From UBA7239 sp035456205 (GTDB taxonomy: Bacteria > Pseudomonadota > Gammaproteobacteria > Pseudomonadales > UBA7239), in the NCBI GenBank assembly GCA_035456205.1, contig DATIDQ010000131.1, positions 1 through 8,939 of the forward strand: a stretch of DNA of 8,939 nucleotides, in the 5' to 3' direction. Positions 1 through 6,486 of the stretch are shown piece by piece. The notes under the pieces were generated by a model. The model searched no databases, had not been told where the DNA came from, and saw nothing but the letters and a program-made list of their open reading frames with translations. Position 1 is the first letter of the stretch, and the number at the start of each line of letters is the position of its first letter. Both the position numbers and the translations under genes were made by a program.

Positions 1-1
1 G

Positions 2-544
2 GGTGCAATATTTATGTTGCAATCCCGTTATCTGCTGATGGATGAGCAGGCTGTCCAGACGTCGGTAGGTAAAATGAATGTGCTCACTTTCAATGTGAAG
101 GTAGCATCGATTGATGCACCTAGCCTGCATGCACGCAGAGAAGCTAGTCCTGCCAATGATCTTGCTGTTTTATTGGCGAAGGATATCCAGCAGGCGCCGT
201 CAACATCCTATGCTGTGATCATGTCACATGAATGGTTTGAGCCTTACATCAAACAAAATGGTGTCCGCGTTGATGAGCGGTGGAACGGGAGATTTTTTAA
301 TAGCGCGAGTCAGGAGCAGGCTTTATTGTCCTATTTGACGGCGCATCCAGATGTAAAACATTTGTACTACGTTGTCATGCAAGAAGCTGCATTGCAGCCG
401 TTGGTGGAGGCATTAAAAAAGCAGGCGGCGCTCGAGTGCGAACAATCGATCGAAGTGGCTGCTGGACAAGCAAGTCTTATGCGGTTCGATGTTAAAAAGC
501 ACGGGAGCTCTGCAGACACCATACCGCCAGCCTGCGTCGATTAA
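2..544 (+). CDS. 3' end of an unrecognised protein, possibly the soluble C-terminal domain of an envelope protein
   Basis: The reading frame is open from the first bases of the window to the TAA at 542-544. The ATG at 14 has no Shine-Dalgarno sequence in front of it, so I read this as the 3' part of a gene that begins upstream. About 180 residues are visible. They contain no membrane helix, signal peptide or motif I recognise. The segment is mixed alpha/beta in character, with hydrophobic strands such as SYAVIMSHEWF and HLYYVVMQ alternating with charged helices such as LVEALKKQAALE. Membrane glycosyltransferases of surface-polysaccharide loci, including the GtrII-like protein encoded further on in this window, often end in a soluble periplasmic domain of about this size, so a similar role is possible. 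That is inference from position only. The tail (HGSSADTIPPACVD) looks disordered. No function is assigned. Confidence 0.6.
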   Translation, partial: GAIFMLQSRYLLMDEQAVQTSVGKMNVLTFNVKVASIDAPSLHARREASPANDLAVLLAKDIQQAPSTSYAVIMSHEWFEPYIKQNGVRVDERWNGRFFNSASQEQALLSYLTAHPDVKHLYYVVMQEAALQPLVEALKKQAALECEQSIEVAAGQASLMRFDVKKHGSSADTIPPACVD

Positions 545-610
545 GCGGGTGTGGCGCAGGGGAAGGGGCTGCTCACGTTGGTTTTGGGGTTGCAGGGATA
601 GGGTAGGTTG

Positions 611-627
611 CGATATATCGGTATACT
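611..627 (+). promoter_or_regulatory. Possible weak promoter -10 element with adjoining 10-bp palindrome
   Basis: In the 115-nt gap between the first two genes, TATACT at 622-627 matches the sigma-70 -10 consensus TATAAT at five of six positions. It is directly preceded by the perfect palindrome CGATATATCG at 611-620. No good TTGACA-like hexamer sits 16-18 nt upstream, and there is no extended TG motif, so factor-independent strength would be low. The gap is the largest in the window and the only place where an internal promoter for the downstream genes seems likely. The palindrome could be an operator half, or chance in AT-rich sequence. Confidence 0.25.
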
Positions 628-650
628 CTGCCCATAAAACCAATCATATT

Positions 651-654
651 GGAG
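651..654 (+). promoter_or_regulatory. Ribosome binding site that fixes the methyltransferase start
   Basis: GGAG lies five nucleotides before the ATG at 660. The same frame is open back to about 489, so this site is what decides the start. The codons before 660 overlap the upstream gene and encode an Arg/Trp-rich stretch unlike any methyltransferase N-terminus. Confidence 0.7.
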
Positions 655-659
655 CTGTA

Positions 660-1697
660 ATGGCCGCCCCTGAAAAGCAGTACGATCTGGATATTCTTTT
701 ATGCCCGCGTTGTGGCGCCAAGCCTCTGAAGCAAAAACCGGGTGGGCATGATGCAATTTCGTTGGCCTGTGCCAAATGCAGGGAGGAATACCCGGTCGTT
801 GACGGGATCCCGCAGTTATTGAAAGATCCCTCACTGTTTACCCATCTTGAATCTATCGATTACGACGACCATCACAATATTGATGAGGAACGTCGTGAGA
901 AAGTTGCGCGCGACTGGAAAAAAGTCTTTGATCGACACCGGTCTGTGTATGGTGCCGTGCTGGAGATTGGCTCTGGTACGGGTCAACTGACGTGGGGCTT
1001 ATCAAATCGCTTTCCGTTCAAATCTGTGCATGCCTGCGACATATCAACACAATTTCTATTACAGGCTGCCAGTGTTGTAGGCAAAGACGGTGCGCCGGTG
1101 AGCTATTACGCTTGTGACGCCAATTTTTTGCCATTTAAAGAAAACAGCTTTGATCTTGTTGTGGGGCACAGTGTGCTGCACCACTTTATTGATTATAAAA
1201 AAATTATTCATCATTTGGGTAAACTGTTAAAACCTGGCGGCCAGGCGATTTTTTATGAGCCGGTTTTGCAGGGAAAGATGTTGATTGCTTTTTTTGGCGA
1301 CTTGGTGCGAAGGATCGAGCGAAGGACAGAATGGGGCGTCCTGAATGAAAAAGATGATGCGCGCATCAATCATATGACCCGCCATATCATGAAAGGAAAG
1401 TGGATAGGCAATGACCGTGAGCGCCTCGCAAAAATAGAAGACAAATATATTTTTGATATTAACGACATGCGCCGTTTAGCGCATGAAGCCGGGTTTATCG
1501 GCATGGATCACAGCAATCTGGATATGCCTGAAAAAGGTTACAGACACTATTTTAACCAGCATCTATTGATGGAAGGTATTTCACCGGAAAAAATCCAGCA
1601 GTTTGCATTTATTGCGAATGCGTATGAGTCAACGATCGGGGAAATGATTCCCGATGATGTCGTCACCCCTATGGGCTATTTTGTTTTCAGGAAGTGA
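660..1697 (+). CDS. SAM-dependent class I methyltransferase with N-terminal Trm112-type zinc motif
   Basis: A 345-residue cytoplasmic protein expected to transfer a methyl group from S-adenosylmethionine. Residues 11-55 form a short Trm112-like module with two cysteine pairs, CPRC at 15-18 and CAKC at 37-40, followed by EYPVVDGIPQLL, the usual ending of this module. Residues 95-200 are a Methyltransf_11-type Rossmann domain: glycine-rich motif I VLEIGSGTGQ at 100-109, a probable ribose-binding aspartate D127, CDANFLPF at 152-159, SFDLVVGHSVLHH at 163-175, and LKPGG at 190-194. The C-terminal 140 residues are predicted soluble and probably bind the acceptor. The acceptor cannot be read from the sequence. 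The neighbours are sugar-nucleotide and glycosyltransferase genes, so O-methylation of a glycan residue or modification of a nucleotide sugar is the best guess. The next gene starts four nucleotides after the stop, which suggests co-transcription. Confidence 0.9.
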   Translation: MAAPEKQYDLDILLCPRCGAKPLKQKPGGHDAISLACAKCREEYPVVDGIPQLLKDPSLFTHLESIDYDDHHNIDEERREKVARDWKKVFDRHRSVYGAVLEIGSGTGQLTWGLSNRFPFKSVHACDISTQFLLQAASVVGKDGAPVSYYACDANFLPFKENSFDLVVGHSVLHHFIDYKKIIHHLGKLLKPGGQAIFYEPVLQGKMLIAFFGDLVRRIERRTEWGVLNEKDDARINHMTRHIMKGKWIGNDRERLAKIEDKYIFDINDMRRLAHEAGFIGMDHSNLDMPEKGYRHYFNQHLLMEGISPEKIQQFAFIANAYESTIGEMIPDDVVTPMGYFVFRK

Positions 1698-1701
1698 GTA
1701 A

Positions 1702-2802
1702 ATGAGCATTAACAAAATTAACGATTTGTCTTTGCATAATCACGCTATTTCCAGTCGATTGCATGAAGCGGCAAGGCGTGTCATTGATAGCGGTTGGTAT
1801 GCTATGGGCCCTGAAGTCACTGCGTTTGAAGGTGCTTTTGCAGATTATTGTGGCGTTGGCCATGCCATTGGTGTGGCAAATGGTACAGATGCTATCGAGT
1901 TGGCATTGCGTGCAGTGGGCGTCAAAGCGGGCGATGAAGTGATCACTGTTGCTAATGCAGGATTCTATTCCAGCACTGCCATTCGCGCTATTGGCGCAAC
2001 AGCTGTCTATGTTGATATTTGTGACGTTGATCTTTTGATGGATGCTGCCGCTGCTGCTGCGGCTATAACAGCAAAAACCAAAGCCATTATCGTCACACAT
2101 CTTTTTGGCCAACTGGCAGATATGGAGCCCTTGCAGGCGCTGGCCAGAACAAAAGGTGTGGCACTAGTAGAAGATTGTGCGCAATCACACGGCGCTGTCC
2201 GCGATAATAAAAAAGCCGGCAGTTACGGGGACGTTGCCGCGTTCAGTTTTTTCCCCACCAAAAATCTGGGTGCGCTGGGTGATGGCGGTGCAGTGGTTAC
2301 AGCCAACGCTGAATTGGCAGCGCGCGTTCGCAGCCTGCGGCAATATGGCTGGACTACTAAATACACTGTGGCAGATAGCGGTGCCTGTAATAGCCGTCTG
2401 GATGAATTACAGGCAGCATTGCTGGCGGTGAAGTTGCCATTGCTGGATAGCTGGAACGAGAAGCGCAGAAAAATTGCCGAGCGCTATGCTGAAAAAATCC
2501 AGCACACCGCTATCCGGTTGCCCGCGATTCGTGGAGAAGACAACGTCGCACACCTTTATGTCATTCGTTGCCAGCAGCGTGATGCACTGAAAAAGCATTT
2601 GCATGACAACGGTATTGCTACCGATATTCATTATCCGATTCTGGATTGCCATCAGCCCGTTGTCGGTTCAGCATACACTCGGGTTTCTCTGCCGATCAGC
2701 GAAAAAGTACGCGACGAGATATTGACGCTGCCTTGCTATCCGGAGCTGACGCTGGAAGAGGTTGATACCATTGCAAATTGCATTAACCGCTGGGGAATAT
2801 AA
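1702..2802 (+). CDS. PLP-dependent sugar aminotransferase, DegT/DnrJ/EryC1 family (FdtB/QdtB-like)
   Basis: A 366-residue cytoplasmic enzyme of full length for its family. These enzymes transfer an amino group from glutamate to a keto sugar nucleotide using pyridoxal phosphate. The family signatures are intact: GTDA at 61-64 (cofactor phosphate contact), VEDCAQSHGA at 156-165 with D158 expected to pair with the pyridine nitrogen, SFFPTKNLGALGDGG at 182-196 with K187 the Schiff-base lysine, and NSRLDELQAA at 230-239. The substrate is inferred from context. A 3,4-ketoisomerase domain is encoded two genes downstream, so the likely reaction is 3-amination of dTDP-3-keto-6-deoxyhexose, as by FdtB or QdtB, rather than 4-amination as by WecE. 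Which of the two cannot be decided without knowing the C4 configuration. AGGAAG at 1689-1694 is the ribosome binding site. The stop overlaps the next start (TAATG), implying translational coupling. Residues 115-121 are seven alanines, an ordinary helix position in this family. Confidence 0.93.
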   Translation: MSINKINDLSLHNHAISSRLHEAARRVIDSGWYAMGPEVTAFEGAFADYCGVGHAIGVANGTDAIELALRAVGVKAGDEVITVANAGFYSSTAIRAIGATAVYVDICDVDLLMDAAAAAAAITAKTKAIIVTHLFGQLADMEPLQALARTKGVALVEDCAQSHGAVRDNKKAGSYGDVAAFSFFPTKNLGALGDGGAVVTANAELAARVRSLRQYGWTTKYTVADSGACNSRLDELQAALLAVKLPLLDSWNEKRRKIAERYAEKIQHTAIRLPAIRGEDNVAHLYVIRCQQRDALKKHLHDNGIATDIHYPILDCHQPVVGSAYTRVSLPISEKVRDEILTLPCYPELTLEEVDTIANCINRWGI

Positions 2803-3776
2803 TGTACTCGCTGGTTATTCCTGTTTATAAAAATGAAGAGTCGCTGCCACATTTATTGGCCGTACTAATAGACATGAATAACAGCCTCGCAGGAAATCTT
2901 GAAGTTGTGATTGTTGTCGATGGCAGCCCTGATAACTGCTACAACATATTGCGCGAACGCCTTCCCAACATGCCGTTTGTCTCGCAACTGCTATTACACT
3001 CGCGCAACTACGGTTCCTTTGCCGCCATCAGAGCTGGTATGCAAGCCGCAAATGGCAATTATTTTGCAGTCATGGCGGCAGATTTGCAGGAGCCGCCTGA
3101 GCTGGCGCTGGAATTTTTTAGTTTGTTAGAAGCAGACGAAGCCGATGTCGTGGTGGGTACGCGTGATGCCCGTAATGACCCACTACGCAGTCGCTGGTCA
3201 TCTGAAATTTTCTGGTGGGTATACCGGAAGTTTATTATCAAGGATATTCCAGCTGGTGGCGTGGATATGTTTGGATGCAACCGTCAATTTCGTAATGAAT
3301 TGTTGGCGTTGGATGAGTCGCACAGCTCATTGATCGGCCTGTTGTTTTGGTTGGGATTCCGGCGCAAGACGGTAGCGTACCAGCGCCGTGAGCGTGAGCA
3401 TGGTGTAAGCGCCTGGACATTCAAGAAAAAAATCAATTATTTGATGGACAGTATTTTTGCGTTTTCGGATTTGCCAATCAAACTGCTTATATCATTCGGG
3501 GGTATTGGCGTTCTGTTTTCAGTATTCTTTGGCCTGCTGGTTGTGTTGTTAAAAATAACTGGTTGGGTTGAGGTGCCTGGCTATGCCGCCACTATTCTTA
3601 CGGTATTGTTTTTTGGTGCGCTCAATACGGCAGGTATTGGTATATTGGGTGCCTATATCTGGCGTTCTTACGCCAATACACAAGGCAGGCCTCTCTCTGT
3701 CATTATGCGTGCAGAATCTTTTACAGGATCAGGTTTGTCTAAAAAATCCCCACTTACTCATCAGTCGGATGTATAA
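2802..3776 (+). CDS. Family 2 glycosyltransferase, ArnC/GtrB/DPM1-like polyprenyl-phosphate type, with two C-terminal membrane helices
   Basis: A 324-residue inner-membrane protein with its catalytic domain in the cytoplasm. It matches the ArnC/GtrB layout in length and order: an N-terminal GT-A domain beginning SLVIPVYKNEESLP, the VVDGS nucleotide-binding motif at 38-42, RNYGSFAAIRAG at 68-79, ADLQEPPE at 93-100, and the EREHGVSAW motif near 197-205 that corresponds to EREFGESKY in ArnC. Two hydrophobic helices follow, at about 227-252 and 262-287, then a short polar tail. Family members move a sugar from a nucleotide to undecaprenyl (bacteria) or dolichyl (archaea and eukaryotes) phosphate. 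The donor here is unknown; it could be the amino sugar made by the neighbouring enzymes or a common hexose. The first aspartate of the usual DxD is alanine (A92), while D94 is kept. I believe AADLQ variants occur in active relatives. The start overlaps the aminotransferase stop by one base. No GtrA-type flippase gene is present in the window. Confidence 0.9.
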   Translation: MYSLVIPVYKNEESLPHLLAVLIDMNNSLAGNLEVVIVVDGSPDNCYNILRERLPNMPFVSQLLLHSRNYGSFAAIRAGMQAANGNYFAVMAADLQEPPELALEFFSLLEADEADVVVGTRDARNDPLRSRWSSEIFWWVYRKFIIKDIPAGGVDMFGCNRQFRNELLALDESHSSLIGLLFWLGFRRKTVAYQRREREHGVSAWTFKKKINYLMDSIFAFSDLPIKLLISFGGIGVLFSVFFGLLVVLLKITGWVEVPGYAATILTVLFFGALNTAGIGILGAYIWRSYANTQGRPLSVIMRAESFTGSGLSKKSPLTHQSDV

Positions 3777-3787
3777 AAGGTAGAAGC

Positions 3788-4735
3788 ATGGATTATTTTG
3801 TACACGCACAAGGTATTTGCGACAGTGCCCAAGTCGGAAAAAATACGCGTATCTGGGCATTCTCACATGTATTATCCGGCGCAAAATTGGGTAGTGAATG
3901 CAATATTTGTGACCATGTTTTTATAGAAAATGATGTGATTCTCGGGGACAGGGTTACAGTGAAATGTGGCGTGCAATTGTGGGATGGTATAACACTGGAG
4001 GACGATGTGTTTATCGGCCCCAATGCCACATTTACCAATGATCCATTTCCACGCAGTAAACAATATCCTGAACAATTTCCGCGTACTGTTATCTGTCAGG
4101 GTGCGTCTATTGGTGCTAATGCTACTATTTTGCCCGGGCTGACTATCGGGCAGCGCGCCATGATTGGCGCTGGTGCAGTGGTGACGAGATCAGTGCCATC
4201 CCACGCCATTGTTGTGGGGAATCCTGCGCGCATTGTCGGGTATGCCGATGAAAAAAATCAGCAGAATCGTGTCAGCGTTGCTTCGGCGTTTGCAGAAGAC
4301 GAAAAACCGGGAGTTCGCGCAACTAATGTTAAAGACGTGACGCTGCACACCATGCCACTTGTGACAGATATCCGCGGCAATCTGACAGTGGGCGAATTTC
4401 AACAGCATATTCCGTTTTCGGTAGAGCGCTATTTTATGGTGTTTGATGTGCCCAGTGCAGAGACCCGTGGTGAGCATGCCCATAAAAAATGCCACCAGTT
4501 TCTGATTTGCGCTAAAGGAAGCGTGAGTGTTGTGGCGGATGATGGAAAAACCCGGCAGGAGTTTTTATTACAAAAGCCCAATCAAGGTGTTTTTCTGCCA
4601 GCAGGAACATGGGGCATCCAGTATAAATATTCTGCTGATGCTGTGTTGTTGGTGTTTGCTTCCGAGCATTATAACGCCAGTGATTATATAAGAAACTACG
4701 ATGATTTTTTGCGTTTCTCAAGTTCAGTCACTTGA
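3788..4735 (+). CDS. Bifunctional sugar-nucleotide N-acetyltransferase / 3,4-ketoisomerase (FdtD- or WxcM-like)
   Basis: A 315-residue cytoplasmic protein with two fused enzyme domains. Residues 1-155 are a left-handed beta-helix acetyltransferase: imperfect hexapeptide repeats run through the segment, with the family's TFTNDPFPRS insertion at 81-90 and the closing turn GNPARIVGY at 144-152. A polar linker (about 156-178) leads to a cupin domain of the FdtA/WxcM type at 179-310, with ERYF at 213-216, RGEHAHKKCHQF at 227-238 including the paired histidines H230 and H232, and FLPAGTWG at 269-276. In characterised relatives the cupin half converts dTDP-4-keto-6-deoxyglucose to the 3-keto isomer, and the beta-helix half acetylates the 3-amino sugar produced by the aminotransferase. 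The same domain order is known in Shewanella FdtD. Product is dTDP-Fuc3NAc or dTDP-Qui3NAc; the sequence alone does not tell which. The ribosome binding site AAGG is at 3777-3780, just after the preceding stop. Confidence 0.92.
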   Translation: MDYFVHAQGICDSAQVGKNTRIWAFSHVLSGAKLGSECNICDHVFIENDVILGDRVTVKCGVQLWDGITLEDDVFIGPNATFTNDPFPRSKQYPEQFPRTVICQGASIGANATILPGLTIGQRAMIGAGAVVTRSVPSHAIVVGNPARIVGYADEKNQQNRVSVASAFAEDEKPGVRATNVKDVTLHTMPLVTDIRGNLTVGEFQQHIPFSVERYFMVFDVPSAETRGEHAHKKCHQFLICAKGSVSVVADDGKTRQEFLLQKPNQGVFLPAGTWGIQYKYSADAVLLVFASEHYNASDYIRNYDDFLRFSSSVT

Positions 4736-4756
4736 TCAAGATGGGAAATATTCTTC

Positions 4757-6430
4757 ATGTCCGCATCTAATACAGCAAATGACCTCCTACAGAAAATAAA
4801 GAATTTCGACTCCAATTTTTTTCGATTGATTGGATTTGAAAAAGCATCTGCCTTTTTTATAACTAATAAAATGCTTCTGGTATATCTGTCCATTATTGGA
4901 TTGATTGCTTATGGCGGAGATGTTGTTAATTTTTCCCTGAATATAGATTCAGAAAATCATGCTTATGGTTATGGCGCGAAGGCTGCGTGGGTTGCGCAGG
5001 GTCGCTGGGGTATGTATTTCCTGAATGCGGTGTTATTGCCTGATGCAATTATGCCTGTGATACCTATGCTGATTGCTATTGCAGGCTCGATTGTAGGGGC
5101 GCTATTTTTTGTCAATATACTGTCTTCATCCAGAGGTATTGCTGATTATTTTGCAGCGCCTGTTGCCATTGCGTGCCCTGTTATTTATTTCGCGTTTTAT
5201 TTCACAACATTGGGCTACGGCGTCGGCATTGCGTTTGCAGTTACAGGTTGGGGTATGTATATGTTAACGCGCTGGTCAACGCGCGGATTTTGTGTTGCAG
5301 CGGCGTGTTTCTGTTTTGGTATAGCTATTTATCAAGCGGTTCTGCCGATGATTGCGGCGCTGTTTTGCCTATATCTGACATCCTCGGTGATTGAAGAAAC
5401 GGGAATAACAGTAAAGACATTAATCAAGCGAACCATCATGTTTTTTCTTGCTATGGCTGTGGCGTATGTGCTGTATGAGCTAGGCAAACGCTTTTCCCTG
5501 TACTATCTTGGGGTTTCATTTGATGCTGGATACATATCCGGTTTTGTATCCTATAAGCCCAGCATTGAATATTTTGTAAGCACGTTTAGCAAAACGCTTC
5601 CGTTAGCAATTAATTATTACACAGGAGGTTCGGCGTATTATTTATATAATTTGGTGAGCCTGCAGGTACTATTTTTTCTTACGGCTGCTATTTCTTTTGT
5701 GCGAATCATATGTGCAGCCACTTCGTGGCTTGTTCGTATTATGGGAGTGCTATTGCTGTTGGCTGCTATTGTAGCGCCAATGTCGATGCATCTTATGAAC
5801 AATGGCTATATGCCGCCAAGATCGGTTCTTGGCGTATCGCAAGTATTGGCGGCGCTGGTATTTTTCGCCATGCATGGCCGCAGTAAAATATTGCAGGGTA
5901 TTGTTGCTGCATTGACTATCGCTTGTATTTTTAATTTTTGTGTTATCAATAACCGCTACGCTTTTTCAGATGCTATGGTGTGGCAAGCAGATCGCGAACT
6001 GTCTGTACAAATACAGCAAAGAATTGCAGAAGTGTTGCCAAAGGTGACGCCAAAGAGCGATCGTCTCGCTGTTTATCCCATAGAGTTGGTTGGCTGGCTG
6101 GAGTACACACAAAACCCGATTATTGTGAATCGTGAAGTTATTGGTTCATCCTTTTATAAGTGGGGTGCTGGCGATGTAGAGCGGACAGAGCGACTGTTCA
6201 AGACGATGGCGGTTGATCGTTATCGCGCTGCTACACAACAGGAAAGGTTGTCTGTTGTAGAGCAGGCCCAGAATATGCCGGATTGGCCTTATCCTGGTTC
6301 AGTGGATGTCATTAATGGCGTGATCGTTATCAAATTCCGTGAATACAATAATCCCAATCAATTTCTTGCTATGTGTCGACCGCCATTCAATACGCACCCG
6401 GTTTGTTTGAAGTATTTACCGCCACAGTAG
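4757..6430 (+). CDS. GtrII-like polytopic membrane glycosyltransferase with C-terminal soluble domain
   Basis: A 557-residue inner-membrane protein that resembles the glucosyltransferase GtrII family of O-antigen modification enzymes. Residues 1-38 are a cytoplasmic lead, followed by a first helix at about 39-54. The first periplasmic loop has the acidic IDSEN motif (D64, E66) and QGRWGM at 81-86, the arrangement typical of the family. About nine more hydrophobic segments follow to residue 396, including 97-120, 133-170, 178-208, 225-240, 302-343, 357-371 and 378-396. Residues 410-557 form a soluble domain, predicted periplasmic. Known relatives transfer a sugar from undecaprenyl phosphate to a growing polysaccharide repeat. 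With the GT2 protein upstream it makes a plausible donor-loading and transfer pair; the sugar is not determined. GGGAA at 4743-4747 is the ribosome binding site. The gene follows the ketoisomerase/acetyltransferase gene in the same frame, after its TGA stop and 21 nucleotides. Confidence 0.82.
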   Translation: MSASNTANDLLQKIKNFDSNFFRLIGFEKASAFFITNKMLLVYLSIIGLIAYGGDVVNFSLNIDSENHAYGYGAKAAWVAQGRWGMYFLNAVLLPDAIMPVIPMLIAIAGSIVGALFFVNILSSSRGIADYFAAPVAIACPVIYFAFYFTTLGYGVGIAFAVTGWGMYMLTRWSTRGFCVAAACFCFGIAIYQAVLPMIAALFCLYLTSSVIEETGITVKTLIKRTIMFFLAMAVAYVLYELGKRFSLYYLGVSFDAGYISGFVSYKPSIEYFVSTFSKTLPLAINYYTGGSAYYLYNLVSLQVLFFLTAAISFVRIICAATSWLVRIMGVLLLLAAIVAPMSMHLMNNGYMPPRSVLGVSQVLAALVFFAMHGRSKILQGIVAALTIACIFNFCVINNRYAFSDAMVWQADRELSVQIQQRIAEVLPKVTPKSDRLAVYPIELVGWLEYTQNPIIVNREVIGSSFYKWGAGDVERTERLFKTMAVDRYRAATQQERLSVVEQAQNMPDWPYPGSVDVINGVIVIKFREYNNPNQFLAMCRPPFNTHPVCLKYLPPQ

Positions 6431-6476
6431 TGATGCCGGGTTATTTTTCGAAATATCATGATGTTTAACGTTGGTC

Positions 6477-6481
6477 AGGAG
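6477..6481 (+). promoter_or_regulatory. Ribosome binding site that fixes the start of the first tandem paralogue
   Basis: AGGAG lies five nucleotides before ATG 6487. The adjoining TTG at 6484 would be only two nucleotides from it and is a poor start. A TAA at 6466-6468 in the same frame rules out a longer N-terminus, which matters because the protein lacks an expected first helix. Confidence 0.7.
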
Positions 6482-6486
6482 CTTTG

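Noticed and set aside
14..16. ATG 14 as the true start of the first gene
   Set aside because: There is no Shine-Dalgarno sequence, and the frame is open to the window edge, so a start outside the window is more likely.
489..659. A longer methyltransferase starting at 489
   Set aside because: The extra 57 residues overlap the upstream gene, are rich in Arg and Trp, and lack a ribosome binding site. ATG 660 has GGAG at proper spacing and begins just ahead of the zinc motif.
2044..2064. GCN codon run giving seven alanines in the aminotransferase
   Set aside because: The codons are mixed and the position is an ordinary helix in this family, so it is not convincing as a repeat-expansion site.
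1687..2112. Minus-strand open frame of 141 codons opposite the aminotransferase gene
   Set aside because: It lies wholly antisense to a well-supported enzyme gene, and its product has a Ser/Asn/Cys-rich composition with no motif, as expected of a shadow frame.
6446..6462. Two adjacent 8-bp palindromes (TTTCGAAA and ATCATGAT) between the GtrII-like gene and the first paralogue
   Set aside because: They are short and AT-rich, form no stable GC stem, and are not followed by a T-run, so they do not support a terminator or a specific operator.
6484..6486. TTG 6484 as start of the first paralogue
   Set aside because: It is two nucleotides from the AGGAG site; ATG 6487 has normal spacing and aligns with ATG 8176 in the second copy.
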